A DNA stretch of 64,000 nucleotides from Dichetophora obliterata. Its lineage: Eukaryota > Arthropoda > Insecta > Diptera > Sciomyzidae. A program made the position numbers and the translations under genes. This document shows positions 46,441 to 58,143 of the stretch, in pieces (position 1 is the stretch's first letter; each line of letters begins with the position of its first letter). The notes under the pieces were generated by a model. The model worked only from the letters and a program-made list of their open reading frames with translations, had not been told where the DNA came from and made no database searches. The DNA lies in the NCBI GenBank assembly GCA_963920525.1, contig OY986438.1, positions 188,922,962 to 188,986,961 of the forward strand, in the 5' to 3' direction.

Positions 46441-48078
46441 CGTTTAATTGGTATTTAAAATATATAACTATGTTTTATTATGATTTAAACTTGTATCATT
46501 CTCGTAACATTTCGAAGAATCGTAACATTTTGAAGAATTTTGGTCAAATATCGGAACGTCGGATTCAAGTATTAAAATCGTAACATATCCGATATATCGG
46601 ACCATATGGCAACGCTGGTTCCTATTCCTATTTATTTTGATGTGAAAAGAGAGATATCATATGAAATCTCCCAACTTATTCTCTGAGTCTCTCTGAGAAA
46701 CGTTGCCATAGGAATTCCTCGCAACAAACTTTAAGTCTGAAATTTCAAGCAACAAATAAATAGATATAGCCAGCGAAATTCCCCGCAAACGAATAGAGTA
46801 CTAGGCTTAAGAAAATAAAAAACACAAATAATTAATATTTATAGAAAATAGAAAATGAAAATAAAGTTCTACAATGTGAGAGAATTCTAATGATACCTAC
46901 GAAACGGCGTTGCAACACTTTTTTCACAATGCTTTTTTGGTTCAAAAATCTAAAAATCCTTATTATTTACAGTCTTTGGTTTGAAAAGATTTAAAACTTA
47001 ATTTATTTATTTTAATGGACTTACGTTTTCAATATTTGCAATTATTTGAAAGAGCTTTGGAAATCAGAATTTAATTTGATTAACGAACTGATATACTAAA
47101 CGAATGAAAAGCTTAATTCGATAAGAATCCTCTGCTATTTCTGTCGTTACATTACATCTTAATAATCGAGGCTTACTTATTTCCATTCCAAGTTAATAAA
47201 AGTATATCTAAGTTTTATTATAAATATCTTAAATGCTTTTTTATCCTTGTTCAGAAAATTTTACAAAAATTTTTTTATCAATTTTTTGCAACTGTATTGT
47301 AAACGTAAATAAAAATATTTTGTGTATTAAAAGATTGCAACCAAATATTCTGCACTCGTAACTGCACACATTAACTTGGTTGCTTGTGACGAAATGTCTC
47401 CGCTAGAATTTGAGGTAAGAAGTTATTGCAAGCACTTGACGATAATCACATACAGCTCAGAAAATCGCACAACTGACAAATGTGCCAATAAAATGCACGT
47501 TTACATTGTGTTCATAACTTAGCATAACAACAAGGTAGCAACATTCACTATCATTTTAATTTCACAGCCAGTTTCAGAATAATTTTGTTCAATTTGTGCT
47601 CGTATGCATACGTTCTACAAAGTAATAACTTGCATGCTGCTAGAACTGATGTATGATGAAAAAAGAAATAAGTCAGTTGATGTCCATGCGGGGAACTTTT
47701 CAAGAATAGCGACAACTCAGACTATTAATTTTTGCGGATTACATGGATTTTTACCTCCAAGATCCAAATCTGATAAATTTCAGGTCACTCGCAATCGGTT
47801 TATGAGTTAAACTGGAAAAAATGGTCTGAAAATTTTGCTGGTTTTATTTTATTAAAAAAAAAAAAATAAAAATATTGGGAAATTTTTGTATTCTTATTTG
47901 AAAACCGGGTTCGCAAAAACTCTCAACTGAAAAGAAAAATTGCACTCCTCCTCATCAATATTATTCAATTGACTAACGATTCACTTTGTTTTCCTCATTC
48001 GTGAAGAAAAAAATTGAGCGCTCTTACGTTAAATATTCAGAGTGATCAAAACTTTTTCTTCGCTCTTTCATATTATTC
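46441..48078. other. intergenic DNA, no gene supported
   Basis: AT-rich, with a short frame at 47604-47810 that lacks any recognisable domain. Confidence 0.45.
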
Positions 48079-48086
48079 GCTCGTAG

Positions 48087-48376
48087 CATGGTATAATTAT
48101 TTGATAAGGTAGTAGCGTACACTGGCTTTTTTCTCACGAGCGACTATGGGTAGTTGTCAAAATTAGCTGTTCATAAAATTAATCAAAGAAATTTGAAAAA
48201 ATAAGCAATGACTTAAACATAGCTAGTCAATCGCAGCAAACTAAAAACATTAAAATAAACTTCGCGAACAAATATAATGAATCAAAGAAAAGTTAAAAAT
48301 AAGCACATAGCTGTTTTTGACAACTACCAATCGCCAAAAAACTGTCACGGCTACCTTGTCAAATAATTATACCATG
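48087..48376. mobile_element. hAT-like MITE, 290 bp, 8-bp target duplication
   Basis: The ends CATGGTATAATTATTTGATA and the inverse of GTCAAATAATTATACCATG match with one difference, and the similarity continues inward (AAGGTAG, GTAGTTGTCAAAA). The octamer GCTCGTAG stands at 48079-48086 and again at 48377-48384. An 8-bp duplication is the hallmark of hAT-type (or P-type) insertion. There is no coding sequence. Confidence 0.88.
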
Positions 48377-48384
48377 GCTCGTAG

Positions 48385-50690
48385 ATTGCGCTCATCAAAA
48401 AACTGAGTTGAACAACGCCTTCTCTTTGTTATTCATTTACTGTTTCCTGCTCGCGAGTTTTTATAAAGATAAACTTATTTCATTGGAATTTTTAATTAAT
48501 ACGTTAATTTTAGTTAATTAAAAATAAAAACTTTTTTATGATGAACTATATTTTTTTGCATTTTATAATGAAATATTAAAGTACTTAATAAATTTTTAAA
48601 ATGTTCCTTTTTGCTCATTTATCTTAGTTTCTTATAATTTCATAATATATAATGATTTTTAAAGTTTTTGTAATGAAAAATATTTTTAAGAAAAGTACAT
48701 AATATTATTGATCTAAATCCTTTCAATTTATAATTTGCGAAGTGCTTAACTAACGTTTCACATCAAATGAAAGCGAGCGATTCAATGAGTTTATCATTGC
48801 AAAATTGACGAGCGATGAGAACTCAATTGTCGCTTTTTTAAAATTTCTCAACATACAAACTCATGAAAGAGGAAAGCAGTTGAGGAGTTATAAGAAGAGT
48901 GAATATTTTATCCGCATACGCTCTGAATATTATAAAATGATAGCAAAGATAACTCAGAAGAGCGGGAGCGAATTTTGATTGCTTTACGCACCCTGTTTGA
49001 AAAGAGGAAAAATTTGGGGATAGGTAGTAATTAATGCGATTTAATTTAAGGATAAGGAATCACAATTTAAGGATCTCATTATTTCATTTACTCAATTACT
49101 AAGAAAATTTCTTGAGAAGAATTTTTTTGAAATTACATGAAAAAAATTATATTTGAAAATGTTTCGGGCATTATACAAGAAAGATTTAAACCCCATCTTT
49201 GAAATATATATAATTTTTTTATGTGTTCAAGCGGGTATCAACTGGCGTATAGTGAGAACAAAACTAGTACCAAAAATTTCAGAAAATAGAATGATATAGG
49301 TTACATTTTCTTTATGTGCATTCTAGACTCCTTTATGTCTTTGCCCCTCCCCCCTTGAACAAATCCTGCAGGCGCCCTTACGTAGTATAAAAAACTTTTT
49401 CATCGTTGATTGCCTGGTTTATAAATATTACCGATTAAACTGTAGATTATGCTCGTATTATTGCAACAAGTGTTGTCAATGCCAATTATTTTAAAATGCA
49501 ACGAACTTGTAAATGAGTATATTAAATGCAATCACTGTCATACATTGAATGTTTGGTAAATGTTTTTTTTATGAAAAAAAAAGTGTTAAAAATGCCATCA
49601 TATAAGGAAAAATAATGAGTTTAATGTGACTTGCGTTAAGTTTGTTGTTATTATGCTAACCAATTAAAATGTTTAAACAACAAATCACACTAAAATAAAT
49701 AAATAAATTTAAATTCCATGCAGCTAGAGTGCGTAAATATAGCCTCAAGAATAATGGCTGCATGGCAATTACAATGATTATGTTCACAACTAACTGAATA
49801 TAAAAAAAATAATGATGTTTTATATGAACATTCCGTGATGGCCACATTTTTTATATACCCATGCGTAGTGCATAAGTGGTATATTAACGTTGCCACTACT
49901 TTTGTAACGCCCATAAGGAGGCGGAGCAGGTATAAAAATTTAAGTATATTTGTAAGGTATGAACACGACAACAACCACAATTTCAAAGCTATCATAATGA
50001 AATTTGATACACTCTGAGAAAAAATAACAATGAGCCAAATCACATAAATTACACCTTTCTCCCATACAAGGCGACTTTATCAAAACTGTAAGAACTTTCA
50101 ACTAACACAAAAATATTGTAATATACAAACAAAAATTTAAATACAGATTTTTTAAAATTCTTTATCTCAAATATGCACACTGAGTTGAAACTTTGCCGAA
50201 ATCGAATGAAAACCACGTCTACCTCCCATACAAAGTGGTTCTATGCAAATGGTGATTCTTGAAATTTCACATAAATATATATAATTGTTTGTTTTTTTTT
50301 ATATCTATTTTATGACATAAAATTTTGCACACAATATTGTTTTTATAATATTCACAGCGAGTTTGAGTTTGGAAAAATTTAGGAAAACCAAATAGTTAAA
50401 GTTTTATAAATTCTACCGATTATTAATGTATTAATTCGATATTTTGCACATAAGCTTTGATATTTAAAAGGCACTCTGGGTTAAAACTCTTTAAAAATTT
50501 CTTAAAAACCACAAATATCTCCCATGCAAGGCGTTGGCATCAACGAGTAAGGCCTTTATGGCTTTGATTGTACTAAAATATTACTTTGGGGGTATTTTAA
50601 CTTTGGCTCAGTCGAGGATAGTTTCTTTTTGTTTTTATCATTGGATCTTTTGGTCCAAAGTGAATATTATTTAACTTGAAATAAAAACAA
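48385..50690. other. intergenic DNA, no gene supported
   Basis: AT-rich. A phrase around 49852-49925 (TATACCCATGCGTAGTGCAT...AACGCCCATAAGGAGG) resembles dispersed repeat sequence near 32990. The frames at 49656-50043 are unsupported. Confidence 0.45.
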
Positions 50691-50780
50691 CAATCGTTTT
50701 TATTATAATTAATTATTTAGGGATTTTTAATTTACAAGGATATCACAAAAGTTTCTTTTTCAAAGCTTATTTCTGGCTTC

Positions 50781-51221
50781 TCACTTGAAAAACACAGGTG
50801 CAGCGTGAGCAGCCACGAGTGGAGCAGCGTGCGCAGCCACAAGGGGTGCAGCAAGTGGAGCGTGAGCGGCAACAACAGGTGCAGCTGCATAGGCGGCAGG
50901 GAAGGCGGCAGAGTGTGCGATGTGGTGAGCATTGTAGCTGGAGGCATATGTGGCAACATAAGGAGCAGATCCAACAACAGCGGCAGAATAGGCCAAAGGT
51001 GACGAGTAGGCCAATGGAGCTACAAGACCAGGCTTAGCAGAAGCCAAAGCGAAAAGAGCCATGAAGCAGACAGCGATCTGAAAGAAATAAATTTATTAAA
51101 TTAAAATAGAGTTGATTCAATTAAGTTGAAATAAGTCTGATCTCAAGTCATAATTTTTGACAAATCTTCTTTTTTTTTAAATTGCTTAAAAGTTTCTTTA
51201 TAAACTTACGAATTTGAACAT
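50781..51221 (-). CDS. small Ala/Tyr-rich secreted cuticle-type protein (gene B)
   Basis: Exon 1 is 51210-51221 (MFKF, donor GTAAGT), the intron 51078-51209, and exon 2 50781-51077 (acceptor CTTTCAG); the product is 102 aa. The signal peptide reads MFKF-IAVCFMALFALASAKPG. The mature chain has [40 protein letters not shown] and alternating AAPVVAAHAPL / VAAHAAPL repeats, ending PVFFK. It is a close paralogue of gene C, with which it forms a head-to-head pair (ATGs 543 bp apart). A TATAAA lies 84 nt before the ATG, and a TCAGT initiator-like site at 51287-51291. The likely role is as a structural cuticle or eggshell-like protein. Confidence 0.9.
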
Positions 51222-51304
51222 TTTGTTTGTTGTTGGAGTTTTTCAAACTTTGTTAACGGAACTGTAGATTGAGTTTGTTATCAAATACTGAATGGTCAAC
51301 AACT

Positions 51305-51310
51305 TTTATA
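51305..51310 (-). promoter_or_regulatory. TATA box of gene B
   Basis: TATAAA on the minus strand (AGTATAAAAGTTG) with an arthropod initiator-like TCAGT about 20 nt downstream (51287-51291). Confidence 0.65.
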
Positions 51311-51671
51311 CTATTTTGGCTTCAAACTAATCAGAAGATATGCGTAAGTAACAACAGCAAGTAAAGCTTGTTTAATATTTATGACGTGTAAGTTTGACCC
51401 ACACTTGCTTTCATAGTACGTGCTCGTACTAAGCTATTCAGAGTTAGTTGTCACACAATGCAAAAACAAACCATAAGTGCGTTTTTACTTAACTGTAAAA
51501 TATATGGAGCGTTTATTGTTACTTATGAGTTTCACGTTTATCGTTTCACGATACCTTGACCTTGAGTTTTTTACGACTTCTTTTACTTTCATGAATTTGT
51601 TTATTTCTTTGAAATTGAAGGAATTTGATTATCAATGCTGGTGAATTGCAGTGCATTTCTGCAACACTTAA

Positions 51672-51677
51672 TATAAA
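51672..51677 (+). promoter_or_regulatory. TATA box of gene C
   Basis: TATAAA in TTAATATAAAAGAAG, 92 nt before the ATG of gene C. With the gene B box it defines a divergent promoter interval of about 360 bp. Confidence 0.65.
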
Positions 51678-51763
51678 AGAAGCTGTTATTTTGGCAACTG
51701 TTATCAAAAACAATTTGAAATTTTAGCAATAAAGTTTAAATTAATCAAGCAAATTTTTACAAA

Positions 51764-52259
51764 ATGTTTAAATTCGTAAGTTTAAAAATTTGTTTCTAAA
51801 TTAGTTTTAAAAATTGGTACTTAATTTAAACAGTTCAAATTTTTTTTTTAAATTTATAAGATATGAATTCGTAATTTATAAGAAATTCTAATTATTATCT
51901 TACAGATCGCTGTCTGCTTCGTTGCTCTTTTTGCCTTGGCCGCTGCTAAACCTGGTCTTGTGGCTTCTCTAGCCTACTCAGCCCCTTTGGCCTACTCCTC
52001 GCCTTTGGCATATTCCGCAGCTGTAGTTGGATCTGCTCCGTATGTTGCTCCATATGCCTCCAGCTACAACGCTCATCACATTGCACACTCGGCCGCCTTC
52101 CCTGCCGCAGCCTACGCAGCTGCACCAGTTGTTGCTGCTCACGCTCCACTGGCTGCACCGCTTGTGGCTGCACACTCTGCCGCCTTCCCTGCCACCTATG
52201 CTGCAGCACCAGTTGTTGCCGCTCATGCACCACTTAACGCACCTCTGCTTTTAAAGTGA
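51764..52259 (+). CDS. small Ala/Tyr-rich secreted cuticle-type protein (gene C)
   Basis: Exon 1 is 51764-51775 (MFKF, donor GTAAGT) and exon 2 51906-52259 (acceptor TTACAG); the product is 121 aa. The signal peptide reads [21 protein letters not shown]. The mature chain reads [40 protein letters not shown], then SAAFPAAAYAAAPVVAAHAP. A second SAAFPATYAAAPVVAAHAP block follows, so this gene carries an internal duplication of about 30 codons that is absent from genes A and B. It ends NAPLLLK. Poly(A) signals AATAAA are at 52304-52309 and 52327-52332. It is adjacent to and divergent from gene B, so co-expression is likely. Confidence 0.92.
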
Positions 52260-52334
52260 AAAAGTAGATATTTGTCCAAAATTTGCTAGTGATATTATTG
52301 AAAAATAAAAATGTTGTCATGTATTAAATAAACA

Positions 52335-52740
52335 TTTTCCTTAAAACTAGGAAAAGAAATTATTTTTTAATATCATGTAGCTCGTCGGGTCAGAAAACCA
52401 ATGTATAGTAGCTTAAAAAATCAGTACACGGAGAAAAATAATTTCTTGTATTGAAAAATCATTTTGCTTGATTCACGAATATGTAAATTCAGTCCTAATT
52501 TATTTGAATCAAACATTTTAATATATTAATAAGAAAAGATATTTTTCTTAAAAACAATTATATTTATAATTTGTGATTTTATTAATTCAGAAAAAAATGC
52601 TTTATTTAAGGTGCTGGAACAAAACTTGGCAGAAGAAAATGAAGACTTTGTATATCAGGGCTTATTACATCATCCTTTCAAAGTCATATTAATCTTAACT
52701 TTTAACGAACAAGAGTTTAAAAATAATATATATATATATA
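52335..52740. other. AT-rich DNA downstream of gene C
   Basis: It contains ACACGGAGAAAAATAATTTC at about 52426, similar to the ends of the TIR elements at 16.8 and 20.3 kb, but no inverse partner was found. Confidence 0.4.
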
Positions 52741-52742
52741 TA

Positions 52743-52940
52743 GGTTGTTAAATAAGTTTCTAGAATCACACATATAATGAGGTAGTACGTCCGCCATTTT
52801 ATTTTTCTAAAAATGGTACTACTTTCTTATGAACACGTGTAAAGGTTATCGGACAACTCAGTCTTATATATGCAGAACTGTTCAAGGAAGACGTGTTACA
52901 GTGTCTTTTTAATATGGAAAAAATCAAGTATCGTACAGTG
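52743..52940 (+). pseudogene. 5' stub of a mariner element
   Basis: GGTTGTTAAATAAGTTTCTA followed by a leader and ATG at 52914 with MEKIKYRTV is the 5' end and start of a mariner transposase of the MEK(I/V)-type. It stops abruptly at 52940, where CAGGGTCAGATTATTCATAA begins. This is a lineage distinct from the DD41D copies. Confidence 0.6.
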
Positions 52941-53104
52941 CAGGGTCAGATTATTCATAAGGCAGTATATGCAACTGCCTAGGGGCCGCGCATCGGCGAG
53001 GGGCCCCGCGCATCGAGAAAAAAAGATTTGAAAATGTTGCTTCGAGTAAAAAATTTAATTTGAAGATTTGTATCCTCAATGACAATATTATTGCTTTATT
53101 TTTT
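52941..53104. other. possible hAT-type end
   Basis: CAGGGTCAGATTATTCATAA then GGCAGTATATGCAACTGCCT and a GC-rich GGGGCCCCGCGCATC patch, a composition typical of some hAT termini. The other end was not found. Confidence 0.3.
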
Positions 53105-55440
53105 AACCGACTTCAAAAAGGAGGAGGTTCCCATGTTCGTTGGTTTTTTCTTTTATTTTCTTTTCATATATGTTAATTAAAGTGGAACGAAATGTATGGA
53201 AGCAAAAAATCTTCATCGGCTTAATTTATTTTCAAAAACTCCTCGTCAAAACAAATTTTTCTGCATCCTTGGTTTTTTCATAACTTTTACTTTGCCCGAG
53301 AGTTTATGTATTTCATTGCCATATTTTTTTTAATCTGAAATCGAAAAATGTTCGTTCTAATTTTTTTGTTGTAAACCTCTTAATTAATGGCGTTCTCTTT
53401 TCTCGAAAAAATGCTTAATTTTTTCTGTCCTAGTTAAAAATTCGGATCTCTTGAGAAAAAAATAGACCTCTGATATTGAATCGTGTTGTTTGTAAAAAAA
53501 TGCAGAATACTCAAAGAGGGCAGAAGACGGCAGAAAAGAAAATGCCACAAGTCATAATTAACAACTTTCCATGATTTTCTAATGATACCATGTTCGCGCT
53601 AGAAGACATTCGGATTCAAAATTCAACGAAATCGGTCATTCGTGGATATCTCCGATATCCTAAATAGCTATGAGTCTATTTATGTCTAAAGAATGCAACA
53701 CTTTATAGACAATGTGTTTGGGTGGAGGTAAGTGTTCGAAGTGAGAAAATAACAAACAAATATTAAAACTCTGCCAATAACTTACTCATAATGAAAAATA
53801 AAAATCTACTCATATCAATAAATTTCCACTTCAAACATTTAAACATAAAGAGTCTCATACCGCAAGAACTGTGGTTTTTACGTAAAAACTATTAATGGCA
53901 TTTTTGAAGGTAATAATCTGGTCTGCAATTTTGCTGTAAGCATACTTTATGTCCCACATAAAAGAGCGCACATATTCTCTTAAGCGTATATGGTATCATA
54001 AAGAGCTCATGACAGTTTGTTAGTTATGACTTCATTGAGATGTTTGCATCAAAAAAATTGGAACGAAAATATTTCGATTTCAGATTAAAAAAAAAATTCA
54101 TTAAAAAAAAAAATATTGCAATGATATACAAAAATCCTCGGGCAAAGTCAAAAGTTATGTCTCAGAAAAAAAATAAGGATGCAAACAAAAAATTTTGTTT
54201 TGACAAGGAGTATTTAAAAATATATGAATCCCGTGAGGTAAAAAAATCGTTCCACGCTAATGTACATCGACAACTTCTAACGCACTTGTCCGATTGCCGT
54301 ACTTATTTGTCAACAGATAGAGACCTTGAACACGGAGGTGGTCATCTAAAAGTGGGTGTTATTGGAGAAAGAAGAATGGCATTCAATTACATTTAAATAA
54401 TTAAATCAATTTAACTTCATCCTATTATACCTATCGCAGTTTTATAACAATGTAATATCGGTAATTGAGATTGTTCTGTTTCTCCTTTTTGTCTCAATAT
54501 TATGTTTTATTAAGTAAGCATCATCAAATATGAATCGTTTTTAAAACTTACTTTTTAATTATTCAATATTTTAATTTTAAATCGAATTGTGATTTACGTG
54601 CTCACGTGGTTTCCTGATTTGAAATTAGACTGAACTCACACTATCACCTGGATTGGTGTGCCAGAGTATATCTCTTTTTCACACAAGTTTATGCCTGCGT
54701 TGGCCCAAATGCATATTCAATTAATTGGGATTTTGATTTGACGGATATGAGATTTATCTCATTTCCACGTAGGTTCTTGGGTTGGACAATGGCCGTGTTG
54801 TGGATTGTTTTTGAAATCAGGATTGTTTTTCGGGTACCTTAAATTGATAATCACTATAATTTCATTCTATGTTTCTTATTTATATAGAATTAAATAAACT
54901 TAAATACGCGTTTGTTATATATTAAATTTTTAAATTCCGCTGAAAAGCCAAATAATGTGCTTAGTGGAAAATCCTAATTGCCAATGGGGGGTATGTTTAG
55001 TACGTAGGTGCATTCTGTCTGTCCCCGCTGATCTGGGCAGGAGCTAGAATGTAAATCGTGCATGCGTATAGGTCGGGTATACGTATCTTTGGAAGATTCA
55101 TACCTCCGGGAGAATAAAAAAAAAAAAAAATATTAGAAAAACTAAAATTTTGTACAGGGGTAGGCACAATTTTGAAAAATTTCTGTCAAGAAAGTTGGCG
55201 TTATTAGAGAAAGGGCCGTAGGAAACACAATACTAAAAAAATTTTGATCTCGAATAATATTGACAATACGGTAGTAAAATTCGTTACACGAATGAGTATA
55301 ATTTTTACAAAACAAGATGAATATAGTGGGCGGAATTTGGAAAAGGGCGAGTCGCTATTAGAAAAACTATAATCTGTTATCAGTTAATATTTACACTCGA
55401 GTACTGCAATTCGGTGCAAGAGTACCGAAATTTTAACGGA
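53105..55440 (+). repeat. second copy of the CCGACTTCAAAAAGGAGGA repeat
   Basis: It opens AACCGACTTCAAAAAGGAGG (53105), carries TTTGTCAACAGATAGAGACC (about 54308) with the GGTCATCTAAAAGTGGGTG block, and ends with two or three array units (55140-55430: GTACAGGGGTAGGCACAATT, GAATAATATTGACAATACGG). Its block order matches 11034-12900. The stretch between 54400 and 55130 is unrelated and may be an insertion. The frame at 54040-54396 lies across this repeat and is not taken as a gene. Confidence 0.5.
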
Positions 55441-55546
55441 GATGTAAATTTCCTGCACTGCTATAAAAAATTTAGTAATAATGCAAATAATTTTCATTAC
55501 CATTAAAATTTAGTGGCAATGCAATTTGTTTTCCAATTCACTCCAA

Positions 55547-56236
55547 ATAGTAAAAGTTTTGATATTGCTAATGGGAATTTTGAGTTAGTTTTTTCCCACA
55601 AAAAATTCTCAATTCTGAGTGAACTAGAGAACAAAAATTGTTTTGAGATTTCGTAGAACGACGGTACTTTTTTTTACTGTTTTATCAAAATCAGCATTTT
55701 TTGCAGTAACATTTCTATAAATCCAATAGTTGTTTTAAGTTTAAAGAAGCTTTTTAAGCTAATTTCTGTTTTGGAATATTAAGAATCGTGTATGTGTATG
55801 TATATGTCACGTGAAATCAGATTAACAGATATTGAAGGGGAAAATATAATTGCTTTAAGTTCGGAGAGCATTGGTTTTTGTGAAATTTCTCGAAAAATCG
55901 GCTGCATTCATAAATTAATAAGCTACTTCTTAAGTTATCCTTGAAGATATGGATGCAATAGGAGGTGGAAAAAATTGGGATGATCGCGATAAACGTAAAA
56001 TAATTAATATTCCAAAACAGAAATAAGCTTGAAAAGCTTCAATTATCTTCAAATAACTACTGGATTTATAGAAATGTAACTTCAAAAAAATGCTGATTTT
56101 AATAAAAGAGTAGAAAACGTATCATTATTCTACAATAACTCATAAAAAATTTTCTTCTCTAATTCACTCACAACTGAGAATTTTTTTTGGAAAAAGACTT
56201 ACTGAAAATGACCGTTAGCAATATCAAAACTATTAC
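55547..56236 (+). mobile_element. Tc3-like deletion derivative with about 240-bp inverted arms
   Basis: The left arm starts near TAGTAAAAGTTTTGATATTG and the right arm ends in its inverse (CAATATCAAAACTATTACAC). Inward both share TTTCTATAAATCC, AAGCTTTTYAAGCTWATTTC and CTGTTTTGGAATATTAA. Only about 200 bp of unique sequence is left between the arms, and it encodes a transposase N-terminus. Confidence 0.8.
55804..56010 (+). pseudogene. N-terminal helix-turn-helix of a Tc3-like transposase
   Basis: ATG at 55804 gives MSREIRLTDIEGENIIALSS, then ESIGFCEISRKIGCIHKLIS, matching in layout the Tc3 N-terminal DNA-binding domain (LxxxERxx...ISRKI.RS...I..YL). A stop occurs at about 55942. In another frame DDRDKRKIIN follows, the start of the second DNA-binding subdomain. 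The catalytic domain is deleted. Confidence 0.65.
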
Positions 56237-56329
56237 ACAATATAATAGAAAGATCCACTTCTCACTCTCCAAAAATGTACCACTAGGCTAATAACTAAGA
56301 ACAGTCGTAATGTAAACAATCTACCTCTT

Positions 56330-56640
56330 TTCAGAAATTCGAACATTTTACCATTGAAGCATTTGTACTACTTCAAGGTGTTGAAATTTTTTTTTCTAAG
56401 GTCTGGCTATTCATTAAACATTAGAAGTCATTCGAATTATAATTTAAGAATAAATAAAAGGAATTTGGTTTCTGTTAGACCTCACAATCTGCAACACTTT
56501 TTCCACTACATGCTTCTGTAGCCCCAAGAATTTTTAATAAGCTTCCTTACCATATAAGATGCCTTCGTAATAAACGTGCTTTTTTCAAAGAAGTTAAGAC
56601 TTGGCTTTTAAGTTTCTCATATGAAAATATAAATGCAATA
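56330..56640 (+). pseudogene. 3' terminal coding end of a non-LTR retrotransposon
   Basis: The plus strand reads LNIRSHSNYNLRINKRNLVS (about 56435) and, after a shift, PRIFNKLPYHIRCLRNKRAF then FKEVKTWLLSFS, the usual C-terminus of Jockey/CR1-type RT proteins. It is followed by a T-rich trailer to about 57290. Confidence 0.55.
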
Positions 56641-57516
56641 GGTGTTATTATTTCCTGAATTTTTTTTATATATTTTTTTATTAAAATTAATAACTGTTTC
56701 AAATTCAAAGTTTTTATTTGTTTTTTTTTCTCATATGTCCTGTTTTCCTCGATCTCTTAATTATATTAATAGTTTTTATTTTATTTCTTTTTCCCCACAT
56801 ATATCAACTTTTTCTCGATCTCTCAATGTTATTAATACATAGAATTTAAAATATATTAAAATTATATTGATATTAAATTCCCTTAGAATTGTTTAATGAT
56901 CCTCACTATAATTATAATTTAATAATTTTATATGAAATTATGTATCTCACCCGCTTCTAGTGTTTATTTGACTATAGGATATAGATTATTCTTGATTGTT
57001 ACTATCTATTTAAAAAAATGTTTAGAATACATAAATTATAATAAAAATAATAAATAATACATGTAAAAAAAGTTATCTAGTTTATGACATTTATGCTATA
57101 TCATTTTCTTTTAAATTTAATAATATTTTTAATTTTACAATATTTACTTATTCCTATCTTCTATATATATTTATTTTTTAATGTTATATCTTATTGTCAT
57201 TTGATCCTTATACTGTATAAAATTGTCTCCGATCAATATTTATTTTTTATTACTCCTTTCGCCACTAGTTCCTCGTGAAATATAAATATCAGTGCTTTTT
57301 CACCAATTCTTTGTTAAATTAATAAAATATTTATGCATAATTGTATTTTCAAATGTAATTAGTGAAATAGAAAATAAAATTCAAGTTCAAATTCAAATAT
57401 TATTATTTGGAGTGTATTTATACAATTGCAACAGAGTGTATATATGTCTTGAAGCTGAATTTTGTCAAACGGTGTTTAAAGGGGCATCGCAATAAAACTT
57501 TTTTGAGGCGTCAATG

Positions 57517-57720
57517 ATTCATTTATTTATTTATTTATAAAGAAAATATTATGGTACAATAGGAACTACATTCTTTTATAGTACGATATAAGCAATGGTT
57601 TGAAGAAAAAATTATATTATAACACTCGCGCTCAAAAAAAAGTCGAGTTAATAATTTGATAACTAATATTATTTTTCTTGAATTATAACACAGTGTGTTA
57701 AAACCATAAATAAAAAAGCA
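57517..57720 (-). repeat. 3' end of a non-LTR element, minus orientation
   Basis: On the minus strand the segment ends in ATAAATAAATAAATAAATGA, the same kind of (AAAT)n tail as the element ending at 26866. No coding part is preserved. Confidence 0.4.
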
Positions 57721-58143
57721 CATCCAAACTTATAGATATTCTTAAAGAAGGATATGTTGGGAGTCTTATATACTTTATTTGTCCTCTCAAGGTCATCACA
57801 ATTTTTTCAACTTATTTTTAAAGTTGAAGTATTCGAATTTTGTTGTGCCGACATTAATTGCATTTTTACAGCCATTTGGCCTCTTGGAAATGAAAAATAA
57901 AATTAACTCTTTTTCTATAGAGTTTGATGTAAAATAAGGCTATGGCCCTTATTATGAGTTGCTTTCGACGTTCGATCTTCGCTGGTTCTCGAACAACGAG
58001 TATCGAAAGTTAAATTCTTATTATGAGCAGTGCAACCTTATCGAAATGTTTGTTGCTCATCGAAATTTCAGTCGAATAGGATTTTGCTTTCGATGCGATG
58101 AGTGCTAAGCAATAATTGTTAAAAATTTAAGTACAAGGTCCGC

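Noticed and set aside
49656..50043. Leu/Phe-rich minus-strand frame
   Set aside because: Hydrophobic composition comes from AT-rich DNA; no signal or membrane-protein family is recognised.
54040..54396. 118-codon Lys-rich frame
   Set aside because: It crosses a dispersed repeat block (GTCAACAGATAGAGA) shared with 11.8 kb, and its composition is that of A-rich DNA.
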